DNA from: Neonectria sp. B-13
Taxonomy: Eukaryota; Ascomycota; Sordariomycetes; Hypocreales; Nectriaceae
Assembly (NCBI GenBank): GCA_002682825.1
Contig: NOKP01000010.1
Coordinates: 1,302,001 to 1,366,000, forward strand
Direction of reading: 5' to 3'
DNA: 64,000 nt
Within the stretch, counting starts at the first letter, position 1, and each line of letters opens with the position of its first letter. The position numbers and the translations under genes are program-made. The notes beneath the pieces are model-generated. The model had not been told where the DNA came from and made no database searches. It saw only the letters and a program-made list of their open reading frames with translations. This document shows positions 45,875 through 56,223 of this stretch, piece by piece.

Positions 45875-47480
45875 ATGCGTCGCTCAACAAGTTCATCGTC
45901 CTCGGAGACGGTCAACGAGAAGCTCCCGATCCCTCCTCCCACCACGACCAATGGCGAGAAATCCGACGCCCGGCCCTACTCGATACAGCGCATCCCCTCG
46001 CAGAACAACGAGACCGACGCCAACATCTACCCGGAGCCCGCCAATGCCGTACAGGCCGACCTCGAGCGCGGCGGCTTCGCCACTCCGGAGCCCGCCAAGC
46101 CCGGCGCACCGGCCGGGCCGCCTCCCGGCATGGCTCCAGCCGACTTCCCCGACGGCGGCCGCGAGGCCTGGCTCGTCGTCTTCGGCGGCTGGTGCGCGCT
46201 GTTCTGCACCTTTGGCCTGATCAACTGCGTCGGCGTGTTCCAGGCGTACTATGTGCGCGAGCCGCTGAAGGAGTATGACAGCTCGACGGTCAGCTGGATC
46301 ATGTCGGTGCAGGTCTTCTTCATGATCTTTTCCGGGTCTGTCGTAAGTCCACCCTCACTCTTGTTTCCTGGTGTTTCCGGCTAACTCCTCGTGTGAATAG
46401 TTCGGCCTCATCTTCGACAACTACGGCCCAAAATGGCTCCTCTGGGGCGGCTCGGTGGCCTACGTCTTCGGCCTCATGATGGTCTCCCTCGCATCCGACT
46501 ACTACCAGTTCTTCCTCGCGCAGTCCATCGTGGCCTCCATCGGCTCCAGCGCCGTCTTCAACGCCTCCATGTCGTCGCTGGTCACCTGGTTCTTCAAGCG
46601 CCGCGCCACCGCCTTCGGTATCATGGTCTCGGGCTCCTCGCTCGGCGGCGTCATCCTGCCCATCATGATGGACAAGATGATCACCCAGGTCGGCTTCCCC
46701 TGGATGATGCGCACCATGGCCTTCATGTTCCTCGCCCTGTTAACTGTCGCCTCCCTGACTGTCAAGTCGAGGCTGCCGCCGCGGCCCCGGACCTTTGTCT
46801 TAAAGGAGTACCTCGACGGCCTCAAGGACATTCGAATGTCCGTCACCATCTTGGGCTTCTTCCTCTTCATGTGGGGCATGTTCCTCCCCTTCAACTACGT
46901 TCTGCTGCAAGCCGAGGCTGCGGGCGTGTCGCAGACTCTCATCCCGTACTTGCTGCCCATCCTCAACGCTGTGAGGTACGTTCGCCCCCAAAGATCCTAG
47001 ATCCCAGACAACTCCCTATTGTCTTGATCAGTTACTGACTGACCTCTTTGTAGCATCTTCGGCCGTATCCTCCCAGGTCTCGTCGCCGACAGGATCGGTC
47101 GATACAACGTCATGATTGCCATCATGTTCATCTCGGCCCTGTTCTGCCTTGTCGTCTGGATCCCCGTCAAAGACACGGCGGGAATTCTCGTCTTCGCTAT
47201 CATCTTTGGCTTCTCATCTGGTGGCTATGTCAGTCTGTCCCCCACCCTCATCGCCCAGATCTCCGACATTCGCGAGATCGGAACTCGCGTTGGTACGGCA
47301 TTCGCCATTCAGTCGTTCGGTGCGCTCACCGGAAGTCCCATTGGCGGCGCTATTGTGAAGGCGCAACACGGCGATTACCTGGGTCTCCAGCTGTTCTCCG
47401 GCTGCACCATGATGGCCGGCGTTTTTGTTATCCTTGCCGCCCGCTACATCCAGGTCGGATTCAAGTGGGTAAAAATTTGA
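45875..47480 (+). CDS. MFS transporter, monocarboxylate porter (MCT) type
   Basis: Predicted 12-helix plasma-membrane transporter of the fungal MCT-like MFS group (substrates in the family include monocarboxylates, riboflavin and others; the substrate here is unknown). Spliced: 45875-46342, 46401-46975, 47054-47480, coding 489 aa. A cytosolic N-terminus of about 95 residues is Ser/Pro-rich; the domain starts at [20 protein letters not shown], whose PDGG[RK]xAW motif is diagnostic of this group. Later blocks are [40 protein letters not shown] (the motif-A-like loop between helices) and [20 protein letters not shown]. The C-terminus ends QVGFKWVKI. Both introns (58 and 78 nt) fall between membrane segments. 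Confidence 0.9.
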
Positions 47481-48080
47481 TGGAGAAGGTCCCTTTGGTT
47501 GGGACGACGCAAAGAGGGCACTCTTGCATTAATGCTTGCTGATAACGAGCTGGAGGATTGAATGCAACACGCATGAAATAGGGGAGGACAGCCACTGACT
47601 TGCTCAGTCTCCCCGCGAGCATCGTTGCACTCACGCAAAACAAGGTCGGGCGGATACATATCACATGTCACGGCGACGTTAGAATGAACAAACTACTCTG
47701 TATAATAAATATTTGCTCACTCTTCAAGCATGGCGCTGTAGCAAGTGAATGATTTGGTTGCTATTGGCGAGCGGAATATAAAGTGTACAGAACAGAGACC
47801 CGACCCCTTTCTCTCTCATCCTAGGTGAATCCGGAACCCGGAGCCTAACCCGATGGACGCATCCTTGAATTGAGTGTGGCGTGGGCATACAGGTGCAGTA
47901 TTAAAGCCAACCTGGCTGGACCTCAAGGTAGTTCCAGTTCACACGGTTCATCCCACGTAGTGACGTGAAAGTACAAATAGTTCAACATTGAGGGTACAAA
48001 TATGCACATGGGCTAAGGTCACGTAATTCTTTTCTGGGGAATCGTAGTTTTTATCAGCTCAACTAGCTATTTTATCTTCG
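47481..48080. other. Intergenic, 3' of the MFS gene and last exon/3' flank of the minus-strand array
   Basis: Convergent spacer. The minus-strand exon that begins at 48080 runs into this region. A TATAATAAATATT-type AT-rich patch at 47701 may be a polyadenylation region. No other gene seen. Confidence 0.5.
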
Positions 48081-49199
48081 CTGGGTTAGCGATTATGCAA
48101 CCAAGAGCCAAACAAGTCAAGGGCATGTACAGGGTTCTCAGTATGTAGATATGGTGAGTTTTTGAATCATAGAGATCATAAACAGCCTCTCAATATATCA
48201 TCATTGAACGGGAAATCAAGGGATAAGCAGGATACGTACCTTAGTAGTAAGGAGCCGTTTTCACGATCGGGTATAAGACTCAAACGTCAACTAGGCTTGG
48301 TTAGTAACCATGGTACCAAGATATAACTGATATAGCACAGCATAGACAGGGAAATGTTCTCAGGATGTAGATTGGTGAGTTTTTGAATCATGAAGATCAT
48401 AAACAGCCTCTCGATGTGTCATCATAGAACGGGGATTGTTGAAAGACGCATTGAATGAAATAAGGACAATCATAGTACGTACCTGATCGATGCGATAATA
48501 ATGTACAGCAGCAGTACGAGGGCAAGGTGCACCTTCTAGGTCCTGTTAGCGATCGATTCATCAAGCCAAACCCGACGTAGCATAGAAATGTGGGCAATTG
48601 TTCTCAGGATGTAGATTGGTGAGTTTTTGAATCATGGAGATCATAAACAGCCTCTCGATATATCATCACAGAACGGGGAATGTTGGATTGATAGCGCAAA
48701 GGGGGGAGAAAGCAGGATGCATACCTGACAAGTGTCAAATTTGTAGTGATCGAGTCCGAGAGTGAAAAAAATAAAATAAGGCTCTCTAGTCTTGATTAGC
48801 GGTCATGTCAACCAAAAAGATTGGCATATCAAGGGAATTGTTCTCAGCTTGTAGATATGGTGAGTTTTTTGAATCATATAGATCATAAACAGCCTCTCGG
48901 TATCATCATTGAACGGGGAAGATTGGGGTTACCGGGAAGGGAAAATGCAGAATGCATACCTGATGAATAGCAGCGTGCTTGGATCGAGTCCGAGATTGGG
49001 AGGAAAACTTGCTTTCTAGAGTCTTGATTAGCGACCATGTCAATCAGAGTAGACCGGCGTAGCATAGTGTATCAAGGGTAGTATTCTCAGCTTGTAGATA
49101 TGGTGAGTTTTTTGAATCATATAGATCATAAACAGCCTCTCGGTATCATCATAGAATGGGGTGGGTTTTAAAAGCGGAGGAAGGAAGAGCAAAACATAC
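48081..49199 (-). repeat. Tandem array of five intron-like units separating short divergent exons
   Basis: A conserved core of about 76 bases occurs five times (48135-48210, 48357-48432, 48601-48676, 48841-48915, 49084-49158), spaced 222-244 bases apart. Copies 2 and 3 differ at 4 of 78 positions; copies 4 and 5 at 2. On the minus strand every core lies inside a sequence with good splice signals: introns 49199-49016, 48959-48786, 48724-48536, 48482-48291 and 48239-48081 (184, 174, 189, 192, 159 nt). Donors are GTATGT, GTATGC, GTATGC, GTACGT, GTACGT. Branch sites are GCTAAT, GCTAAT, GCTAAC, ACTAAC, GCTAAC, each ending in CTAG, or CCAG for the last. The 51-61 nt blocks between introns are far more diverged than the introns; exons 2 and 3 share only CTCGGACTCGATC clearly. 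The units look like genuine introns. Confidence 0.85.
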
Positions 49200-49214
49200 C
49201 AATTCGCAAGCCAT
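48287..49214 (-). CDS. Hypothetical microexon protein, 62 aa, from the tandem array
   Basis: Splicing the array on the minus strand as 49214-49200, 49015-48960, 48785-48725, 48535-48483, 48290-48287 gives an open frame of 62 residues. Exon products: MACEL; KASFPPNLGLDPSTLLFI; Arg at the junction then EPYFIFFTLGLDHYKFDTCQ; KVHLALVLLLYIIIASI; then Ser and stop. Intron phases alternate 0, 2, 0, 2. Two exons share an LGLD motif; the last coding exon is a hydrophobic helix. Skipping exon 5 would instead end in SEDKIAS. No family recognised. The start lies about 150 bases downstream, on the same strand, of the complex I subunit stop, so the exons could belong to its 3' UTR or a read-through transcript. 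The exons are too short for codon statistics; the splice signals are the main evidence. Confidence 0.45.
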
Positions 49215-49360
49215 CTTGTCCAAGCTCGAGCTGGCACAAGTTCAAGAGTCTCACATGGAAACAAACAAAAACTCCAATTCTCTAGTGTAGCATCTCTTCC
49301 CCGCCCAGAAGAGTTATGTACAATCGCTTAAGCCCCGTTCGCCCGCGCGGAAAATGCTGC

Positions 49361-50154
49361 TCATAGGCTGCCCTCAACAGTAGCGTTAACAGGGTTGACC
49401 TCAAACCCGTACTTCTCCTTGAGTCGCTCGGCTCGTCGCTCCTCGTACCCAGGGGGTCGGATTCCTGTGGAAGATTAGGACCTCTGCTGCTGCGTGGGGT
49501 GATGATGTGCGCGACTTACCTCGGCCCTCGCCAATCTCCGACACGGTCTGCTCGATCGGCAGTCGCGTTGTCCTTCGGAGAATTTCCTTGCGCGCGAACT
49601 CGTCGTCCTCCTTCTTAAAGGAATCGTATCGGCCACCAAGGTAGAAGAACATGCCCTGGAAGAAGCCGATACCAGAGCCGAGACCCACCACAACGGGAAT
49701 TCGCCGCGCTGCTCCAAGTTAGAACATTGCATCCCTCGCAAACTAGGGGATAGAAGGCGTACAGGGCATGCCGAGAACAGCACCCATCATGAAGCCACCA
49801 AAGGCCGCAGACCAGGGATCGTCCTGTTCGCGCAGGTTCATGGAGCTTCGCGAGAAGAAAACGTAGGCGGCGGGAGCGGCGGCTAGACAATCCAATTAGC
49901 ACCGGGACATCCCAATTGGCACGGGCGAGTTCGGGGAGCGTACTGGCAAGGCCGATGATAGGGGCGCCGCGAGTGAAGACGCTCAGGGCGCCGACATTCC
50001 GCTTGGACAGGGCATTGCGGATGGAGGCGATGAAGAGACCACTGGCACCACCGACGACACCGGCCTTCGCGGTGTCGCTGAGGGTGTCGTAAGGCTTGAA
50101 GACCTTCTCACCCTCATGGTGATCCTCGCGGGGAGCGGACGTTTGGCGTTCCAT
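49361..50154 (-). CDS. nuo21.3b: Complex I 21.3 kDa subunit (NDUFA11/B14.7 homologue)
   Basis: Accessory membrane-arm subunit of mitochondrial NADH:ubiquinone oxidoreductase, related to the Tim17/Tim22 fold. Spliced on the minus strand: 50154-49944, 49882-49763, 49708-49520, 49464-49361, coding 207 aa, close to the Neurospora 21.3 kDa subunit. It begins MERQTSAPREDHHEGEKVFK, then PYDTLSDTAKAGVVGGASGL; helices with small residues follow (GLFIASIRNALSKRNVGALS; AAPAAYVFFSRSSMNL; FGGFMMGAVLGMP; VVVGLGSGIGFFQGMFFYLG). The C-terminus is charged and matrix-type (YEERRAERLKEKYGFEVNPV). Introns of 61, 54 and 55 nt. Divergent from TRM10. The splice array 48081-49214 follows on the same strand. Confidence 0.9.
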
Positions 50155-50761
50155 AGCGTTGGCGGCTGAGGACGGAGCTGTTTGGGTTTCTTGGGATCCT
50201 GAGGTGCAAAGCCGAAGCTTTGGCGAATGGAAGGATTGAGAGGAGAGAGAGCCTCCACCGCAGCACGTGACTCTGGTCATTCAATTGCCTCGTGCCCATT
50301 GGCCAACGTGCGCCGAGCGAATTTTCGAAGCAGATCGGAACAAGCTGAGGTACGTACCTGCTGCTCTGTCCAAGGACCCCACTCCCCACTAAGAAGAAAA
50401 AACACCAAAGTCTCTCTCACTGAGAAGACCTCGTTTCGTGTTGCTTCTCCAGATATTTATACATCGTAGCGTATCGGTTTTTCTTCGACAACCAACTCGG
50501 CACTAGAGGACTCACTCAGCTCATCCATCACGACCGTTGCTTTAATCCGGGATCATAGTCTCGGCGAGAAATCGCTTCTTGCATGAATACGCATCGTTTC
50601 TAGCATACAGCCAGCTAGGCAGCCAGCCCTAGGGGAGATATCTCAGGTGTTAGTCAACTCACTCGGCCAGAACGCCAACCTCGAGAGGGCGTCTCTGAGA
50701 CAACACGGTTATCCAGGCCCAGAAGTGACACCAGTCTTCTTGGCCTTAGCAGCATCTCAAA
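50155..50761. promoter_or_regulatory. Divergent promoter region, complex I subunit / TRM10
   Basis: 607 bases between the two start codons. No TATA box stands out; no repeats. Both genes are of the housekeeping type. Confidence 0.45.
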
Positions 50762-51985
50762 ATGGCGTCTCCCCAACCTGACCAGGTTTCACCCCCGGCT
50801 CCGATGGAAGGCGTCACCTCCTCCACTCCTCAGCAAGCCTCCTCAGAACCTCAGAACAACCCCGCCGTCTCATTCCCTGCCGCGGCGGAATCCGGCACAT
50901 CCACGCCCGGAGATGCCCCCCAGCCACCTCTCTCCAAGAACGCGCTGAAGCGCATGCGCAAGGACAAGGAATGGGCAGACGGCCTGGAGGACCGGCGGCG
51001 GCAGCGCAAAGAGAAGCGCCAGGACCGCAGAGTTCGCAAGCGCGAGCAGCGGGCTGCCCTCGTCGCCCAGGGCCTGGACCCCTACGCCCTCACCCCCAAG
51101 AAGCCGGCGTCCATTAACGTGCCCATCTCGCTCATCTTCGACTGCGAATTCGAGCAGTATATGCTCGACAAGGAGCTCATCTCCCTGGGCAGCCAGATCA
51201 CCCGCGCCTACTCAGAGAACAAGAACGCCACGTACCGCACGCATCTGTGGGTGTCCGGGTGGGGGGGAAAGCTGGCAGCGCGCTTCCGGGATGTCCTCGA
51301 CGACATGCAGAAGAACTGGAAGGGCGCCGAGTTCATCGAGGGTGACCTGCTCGAGTGTGCGGTGAAGGCCAGGGAGAAGATGCAGACCAGGGGAGGGATT
51401 ATTATCGCGCCCCTGCAGAAAAGCCTCGACGAAAAGGTCCCCTGGGTCCGCGATGAAAGGGACCCCTTTCCCATGGCCGATCCGGAGCCGGAGCCGCGAG
51501 AGGAGTACAAGGACGTCGTCTACCTCTCCTCCGACTCGCCCTACACGCTGGAACGGCTCGAGCCCAACACAAGCTACATCATCGGCGGCCTTGTCGACAA
51601 GAACCGTGAGAAGGGCCTTTGCTACAAGCGCGCGCGGGAGCTGGGCATCCGGACGGCCCGGCTGCCCATCGGCCAGTACATGGAGATGCAGAGTCGATCG
51701 GTGCTCGCGACGAACCACGTTGTCGAGATCATGCTCAAGTGGCTCCAGTATGAAAACTGGGGCGATGCCTTCCTCGACGTCATTCCGAAGCGCAAGGGCG
51801 GGCAGTTGCGAAAGCAAGACGGCGCTTCTGGGGAGGGCGAAGAGTATGAGGGGGCCGAAGAGGAAGAATATGAGCTGGAGGAGGAGGGCGTTGCTGAGGA
51901 AGTTGCTGATGCGGAGAGTGCAAAAGAAGAGAAGAAAGCCCCTGAAGTTGTTGCTGAAGTCGAGGACGCAACTGTGAAACCGTAG
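50762..51985 (+). CDS. trm10: tRNA (guanine-9-N1)-methyltransferase TRM10
   Basis: SAM-dependent SPOUT methyltransferase that makes m1G at tRNA position 9. Single exon, 407 aa. The N-terminal 60 residues are Pro/Ser-rich; a very basic helix follows (LSKNALKRMRKDKEWADGLE, then a run with RRRQRKEKRQDRRVRKREQR) that binds tRNA. The SPOUT domain spans about residues 118-345: INVPISLIFDCEFEQYM, GSQITRAYSENKNATYRTHL, VVYLSSDSPYTLERL and YIIGGLVDKNREKGLCYKRA, with the conserved Asp at residue 279 in GGLVDKN, then LPIGQYMEMQSRSVLATNHV. The last 60 residues are an acidic tail longer than in yeast. Confidence 0.95.
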   Translation: MASPQPDQVSPPAPMEGVTSSTPQQASSEPQNNPAVSFPAAAESGTSTPGDAPQPPLSKNALKRMRKDKEWADGLEDRRRQRKEKRQDRRVRKREQRAALVAQGLDPYALTPKKPASINVPISLIFDCEFEQYMLDKELISLGSQITRAYSENKNATYRTHLWVSGWGGKLAARFRDVLDDMQKNWKGAEFIEGDLLECAVKAREKMQTRGGIIIAPLQKSLDEKVPWVRDERDPFPMADPEPEPREEYKDVVYLSSDSPYTLERLEPNTSYIIGGLVDKNREKGLCYKRARELGIRTARLPIGQYMEMQSRSVLATNHVVEIMLKWLQYENWGDAFLDVIPKRKGGQLRKQDGASGEGEEYEGAEEEEYELEEEGVAEEVADAESAKEEKKAPEVVAEVEDATVKP

Positions 51986-52075
51986 AACCTGTATTATACC
52001 ACAGTACGCCAACCAATTACACCCAGATACCAAGTTTATGTACAGTGTCATGACTCTTACCCATTCGTTACGTCT

Positions 52076-53734
52076 TCAAAACTCCATCGAGTCCTCTTCC
52101 CTCTCCCTCTTCACCTTCACATCCCTTTCGTCCTTCATTAAGCCGTTCACAAACAGCCTAAATTGATCGATGTATGGCTTCAGACTCGTCTTCTCCCAGT
52201 CCGATATGTTCTTCGCAGCCTCGTCCTCTTCGTCTTCCTTCCACGCGTCAATCTCCGCGAGGAGCCCCTGCACTGTCGGGACGCCGAGAGGGTCAAAGTC
52301 GTCGAGGTTTTTGGTGTTGATGGGCACGCACACTCGTCCAGTGCCGGGGTGGACGACAAAGGGGCTCTTGAGCAAATGGTTCAACTTCTTGCTGACCTCG
52401 ATATCGAGTCTCGGATAGGTGTACTCCAGGACGATGTCCTGCTTGGCTTCCCGTAGAGCCTTGGTATCGAGATTCTTGCTAGCACCAGTCTTGGCCACCG
52501 CGTCGATGTCGGCCCACTTTGATGCGGACGAGCGACCCGGGGCAGCGTCCCATTTCTTGCGAAGAGATTCGTTAAGGACCCGGTCTGGGAGAAGTTGCAG
52601 AAGCTTCTCGGCTTGCTCGGAGCTGGCCCAGGGGTCTTGTTCCGATAGGACGTCGTGTTCAAAGTGGTCTTTAAGAATATCGAGACTTCGGCTGCGGGGG
52701 GTTAATAACTGCCAATACCACAATGGCTGGGGTTTACTTACGACAGATGAGGGTGCAGTGGCCGCCAGAGGTTGACCTTCTTGCCACTCTGAGCACCTCC
52801 CTTCACCACTTCCAGATAGCCTGCAATGGCCCTCCGCTTCTGATCATCCATACTCCGCACTTTCTTGTCGCACACCCAGGCGTGGGCACCTCTTCGGCCG
52901 GAATACACCCACATGATGTGCTTGAAGCCAAAGTCCTCGCGCAGCGCGGCGTCGACAACCTTGATCGCCATCGTCATGAACTGCCAGCACTTGATGCAAA
53001 TGTTGGCCTTGGTACAGCAGGTTCGGACGTCATCGTAGTCTGTCAAATCGATATCGAAGCACAGCTCTTTGGCGAGCGGCTTGATCTTGACGGCTTTCCG
53101 GTCGCGGGGATTGGCAGAGTACACAGGGCCGATTTCGAAACGGGACGGCATCAGGCGGAGGACGTCTTTGCGCAGGCTATAGCGTGTGAGCAAGGAGAGA
53201 AGAGAGAAGGGTCTTATCAGGGGCACGTACAGGTCAGCCGTCGTGTAGGACTGGTATCGAAGGTAGGCATCGCTTTGGAGGGTCAAGGCGAACTCTCGGT
53301 TGGCAAAGTCGTTGGTAGGCGTAGGGCTGTGGTTAAGCCACTGGAACAGATATCGCCAGGGAAACAGACGTTGGTAGAAACTGCGCATCACCTCCGGGTC
53401 CGAGGCGTCCATGGCTGTCTTGTCACTGCCCCACGAGTTAGTACTTCTTCTGCTGCCGTACTTTAGAATCCAGGGGGGCCTACGCTGGTGATCCCGGTAC
53501 CATCTGCGAGCTCGGCTGGACAGGCGCAGAGCTGGGGAATTCATCATCCGAATCAACATCATCAAATAGATCCTCCAGCTTCTTGATGTCCTTCTTGGCG
53601 TCCTCAGGCGCGGCCATCTCGACGTCGGCGGCTGGAGCTGGGGCTGTCTCGTCGGGGGTGGCCGTGTCCTCCATTGGCTCGTCCTTAACGGCGCTTGGGG
53701 ATGGCATGGCTTCCGGGGTGATGGAATGGGGCAT
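52076..53734 (-). CDS. pri1: DNA primase small (catalytic) subunit PRI1
   Basis: Catalytic primase subunit of the polymerase alpha-primase complex, which makes RNA primers at replication origins and Okazaki fragments. Spliced on the minus strand: 53734-53484, 53425-53231, 53176-52742, 52691-52076, coding 498 aa. ATG at 53734 (MPHSITPEAMPSP) is the first in frame. The N-terminal 83 residues are acidic and variable. The catalytic core begins at FYQRLFPWRYLFQWLNHSP; metal-binding acids are Asp190 and Asp192 in ELCFDIDLTDYDD, a Cys-rich element follows (TCCTKANICIKCW, about 201-213), then MWVYSGRRGAHAWVCD with His247. The C-terminal part includes HLLKSPFVVHPGTGRVCVPI. It ends KREREEDSMEF. Three introns with standard borders, the first with a TACTAAC branch site. 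Confidence 0.95.
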
Positions 53735-53929
53735 TTTCCCTTCGTTCGGTATCGTGAGGGTTTCTGGCTGCGGAGATCCAGTGCTCGCAGACGGAGTTGG
53801 CGTTGGAGTTGCTGGTTGTCGCAGTGATGGGATAGTGGGAGGTTCGAAGTGGAAGCGGGACGAGGCGCGTTGAGACGCGTCTTTTCGCGTAAAGCGAATT
53901 AGGGACTTGGCATGGAGGTGGTGGTGCAA

Positions 53930-54320
53930 GGTACGTACCTCGGTGGGGCTACTCCGTGCTCCGTCCGGACTCCGGCCCCGTACCGAGAAAGGATACGGAG
54001 CAAGAATATATTTAAAGAGAGGGTGACGTCGGCCATCATATGGAGGACGCAGCCGAGGAACGTCCAGAAGAGCGCCACGTACTCGAATTTGGGCAGCACG
54101 GTAAAGGCCCTATGGCGTGCTCGAGCACCATGATGGTCGTGTCGAAGCAGCGGATGATATGCGGCCGCCGCAGGGTGTTGTCCCGCGGGCTCTCGATGAT
54201 GCCCTGCGGATCCGAGTTGCAGTCCTGGTAGAAGCTCTCAAACGCGTTGCTCCGGGATGCCGCTACCGGGGAGGCGAGCACGGCGAGGACGATGGCGGTA
54301 CTTGGAATCTATTCTCGCGC
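53930..54320 (-). pseudogene. Possible frameshifted remnant of a membrane/secreted protein
   Basis: Two adjoining minus-strand frames look coding but do not join. Frame one contains a signal-like stretch (TAIVLAVLASPVAASRSNAF) followed by FYQDCNSDPQGIIESPRDNT and TIMVLEH. Frame two picks up within a few codons with RAFTVLPKFEYVALFWTFLG, CVLHMMADVTLSLNIFLLRI and LSRYG, a strongly hydrophobic block. No intron with acceptable borders joins them (the only GT...AG span is about 19 bases). No start ATG is seen near the signal-like segment. It sits in the upstream region of PRI1. Either a decayed gene or two unrelated chance frames. Confidence 0.27.
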
Positions 54321-55264
54321 TGATCTCGTCGTTGCAACTTGCAGTCCGCTACGTAGGATTAGAAAGATGGTCAAATGGACCAGAGCCTATACGGACTATA
54401 ACCGCCAAACGACCCTCTCTCACCCTTCCGCGTCGGAGCCGAACGGCGGTAGGTTCTCGGAAGAGTCCCAGCTACTGCACGTACGGTGGTCCGTACGCAT
54501 CACTTCTACTCCGACGATCTGACTATATCGAACACTCTTCTTTATCAACACCATGTGCTTCGACTGGATTTTCCTCAGTCAACCCCGTACGGCCTATCCC
54601 GTGCCGACAACGCGGCTGAAATGCTCACTGCCGGCAAACCCCCTGCATCTTCCACCAAAGCAGCCATGATCGCCCCTTCAATTAGACTAACTGTACCGCA
54701 CCCACCTTAACACGAAGCAAAAGTTCCGAGGACGAGTCAACACGTCGATCCCAATGCCTTCTTTAGCACAGGTATTCCTATGCTCAGCTTCAGCATCTCA
54801 AAGGTGTTCTCTCTTTTCTTTCGAATAAGTTTGTTATGGTCACGACAACGACAACCTGCGGCGCGTGGGCGCGTTGTGCGGGTTAACTGGACGAGCTCTC
54901 ACGTCTCACACCATCTAGCAGCAATGCTGTATGACCACCACCGTTTCGAGCTGACGAAAAGAGTATCAATGAGTTATGCTTTGAACCGTCCGTTTCCTCT
55001 GTGTTCCACGCGGGTGGGCACGTATTGTACTATAGACTACCAGCTGTTTCCTTCAGCCCAGAGAGCCAACCAACAACCACAGCCATCCCAGCAAGCTCGG
55101 CTGTGGTGCTGACGGCTTCACAACATCTCATCTGTGCCACTGGACGTGAGGACACCAAGATCCCAACCTATAAGTTAAGCCCTTCCTTTGCCGGCCATTT
55201 CCTTCTTCTGTGCGGAGTCACTTTCCCCATACCATGCCTCGTGCTCCTCACACCATCTATGGCT

Positions 55265-55320
55265 TTCTAGCCCAGATGTTCTAGCCCAGATGTTCTAGCC
55301 CAGGTGTTCTAGCCCAGTCC
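55265..55320. repeat. 14-bp tandem repeat, four copies
   Basis: TTCTAGCCCAGATG occurs at 55265-55278 and 55279-55292, then with small changes at 55293-55306 and 55307-55320. Noncoding. Confidence 0.9.
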
Positions 55321-56223
55321 ATGGCCGTCATAACTCCCAAAGGAACCCTCCCCCCTGTTGGTGCAACCGCACCAAGGCCACCCCCGGTCGTGTTTGTACA
55401 TAGTAGTACGCACGAGTCGTCCAAACAAAACGTCATTTGCCATTCAGCCAAGCAAATCTACCGGAATCCAGAATCGCGACGTCCTTTTACGCGGTAAAAT
55501 CCCCACCACCGACCCCACCATTTGAACGGTCCAGAACTCCATCGACCTGCACCTCTTGTGCCACACCCAGGATGTCGAAAGGCCTATAACTTGCGGCCAC
55601 TCCGCCCTTTCCGGTCGACCATTCTGGCCGGCCTTTCTGCATTCTCTCTTTCTTCCTCTGCCTCACTCCTTGACCTGGTTAAATTTTCCAATCCACTGAG
55701 ACTCTCTTCTTGTGATGCTCAGTGATTCTGCCAAGGTCCAATTCTGGAGATGCATCCCCCCCGAAGCTTGACATCCAATCTAGCACCGAGCCGCGACGCA
55801 AACCTCAACCACAATTAATACATCCATTCGAACTTTCAATCGCATTCAGATCGTCTTGGAAATCGATACACGCTTTCTCGGACTTGCCGGGCTAGCTCGG
55901 CGCCCAAATGGTAATGATATTATGCTCAGGTATCAAACAGGTTCGTCACATATGCGAAACCCCCCAAAAAGTCAGACCCTACACGCCGCCGGGAGCCTAC
56001 TTTCCCAGTCGCTTCCCTCCCCCCGTTCGGCCACCGCCTTGGTCATGAATCGAATTAAGGCCCCTTCCGAGTCGTATACGAAATTGCCGCGGGAAAGCTC
56101 GCTGACCCAGCAAAGTGATGGCCCACGCCATCCCACCAAGAACACCAGACTCCATGTGACCTAATAGTCAACAATGTAAATCAACAACAAAAGACTGAGG
56201 GTACCGTCCGTCGTCCAGCCTCG

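Larger units (their letters stand above)
53735..56223. other. Intergenic between PRI1 start and SKN7 stop
   Basis: About 2.5 kb. Contains a possible gene remnant (53930-54320), a 14-bp tandem repeat (55265-55320) and, at the right edge, the SKN7 3' flank. ORFs on the plus strand (54257-56164) lack coding character. Confidence 0.45.

Noticed and set aside
48135..49158. Regular spacing of a conserved core could suggest a CRISPR array or a simple satellite
   Set aside because: Repeats are about 76 bases and spacers about 165, in a eukaryote, and each unit carries splice donor, branch and acceptor signals in fixed order; a splice array explains it better.
48135..49160. Plus-strand GGTGAGTTTTT motifs in each repeat as splice donors on the plus strand
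   Set aside because: No matching plus-strand branch and acceptor pattern or open frame goes with them; minus-strand signals are consistent in all five units.
51212..52051. 279-codon minus-strand ORF opposite TRM10
   Set aside because: Antisense shadow; TRM10 is unambiguous on the plus strand.
52723..53466. 247-codon plus-strand ORF opposite PRI1
   Set aside because: Antisense of primase exons; no recognisable protein.
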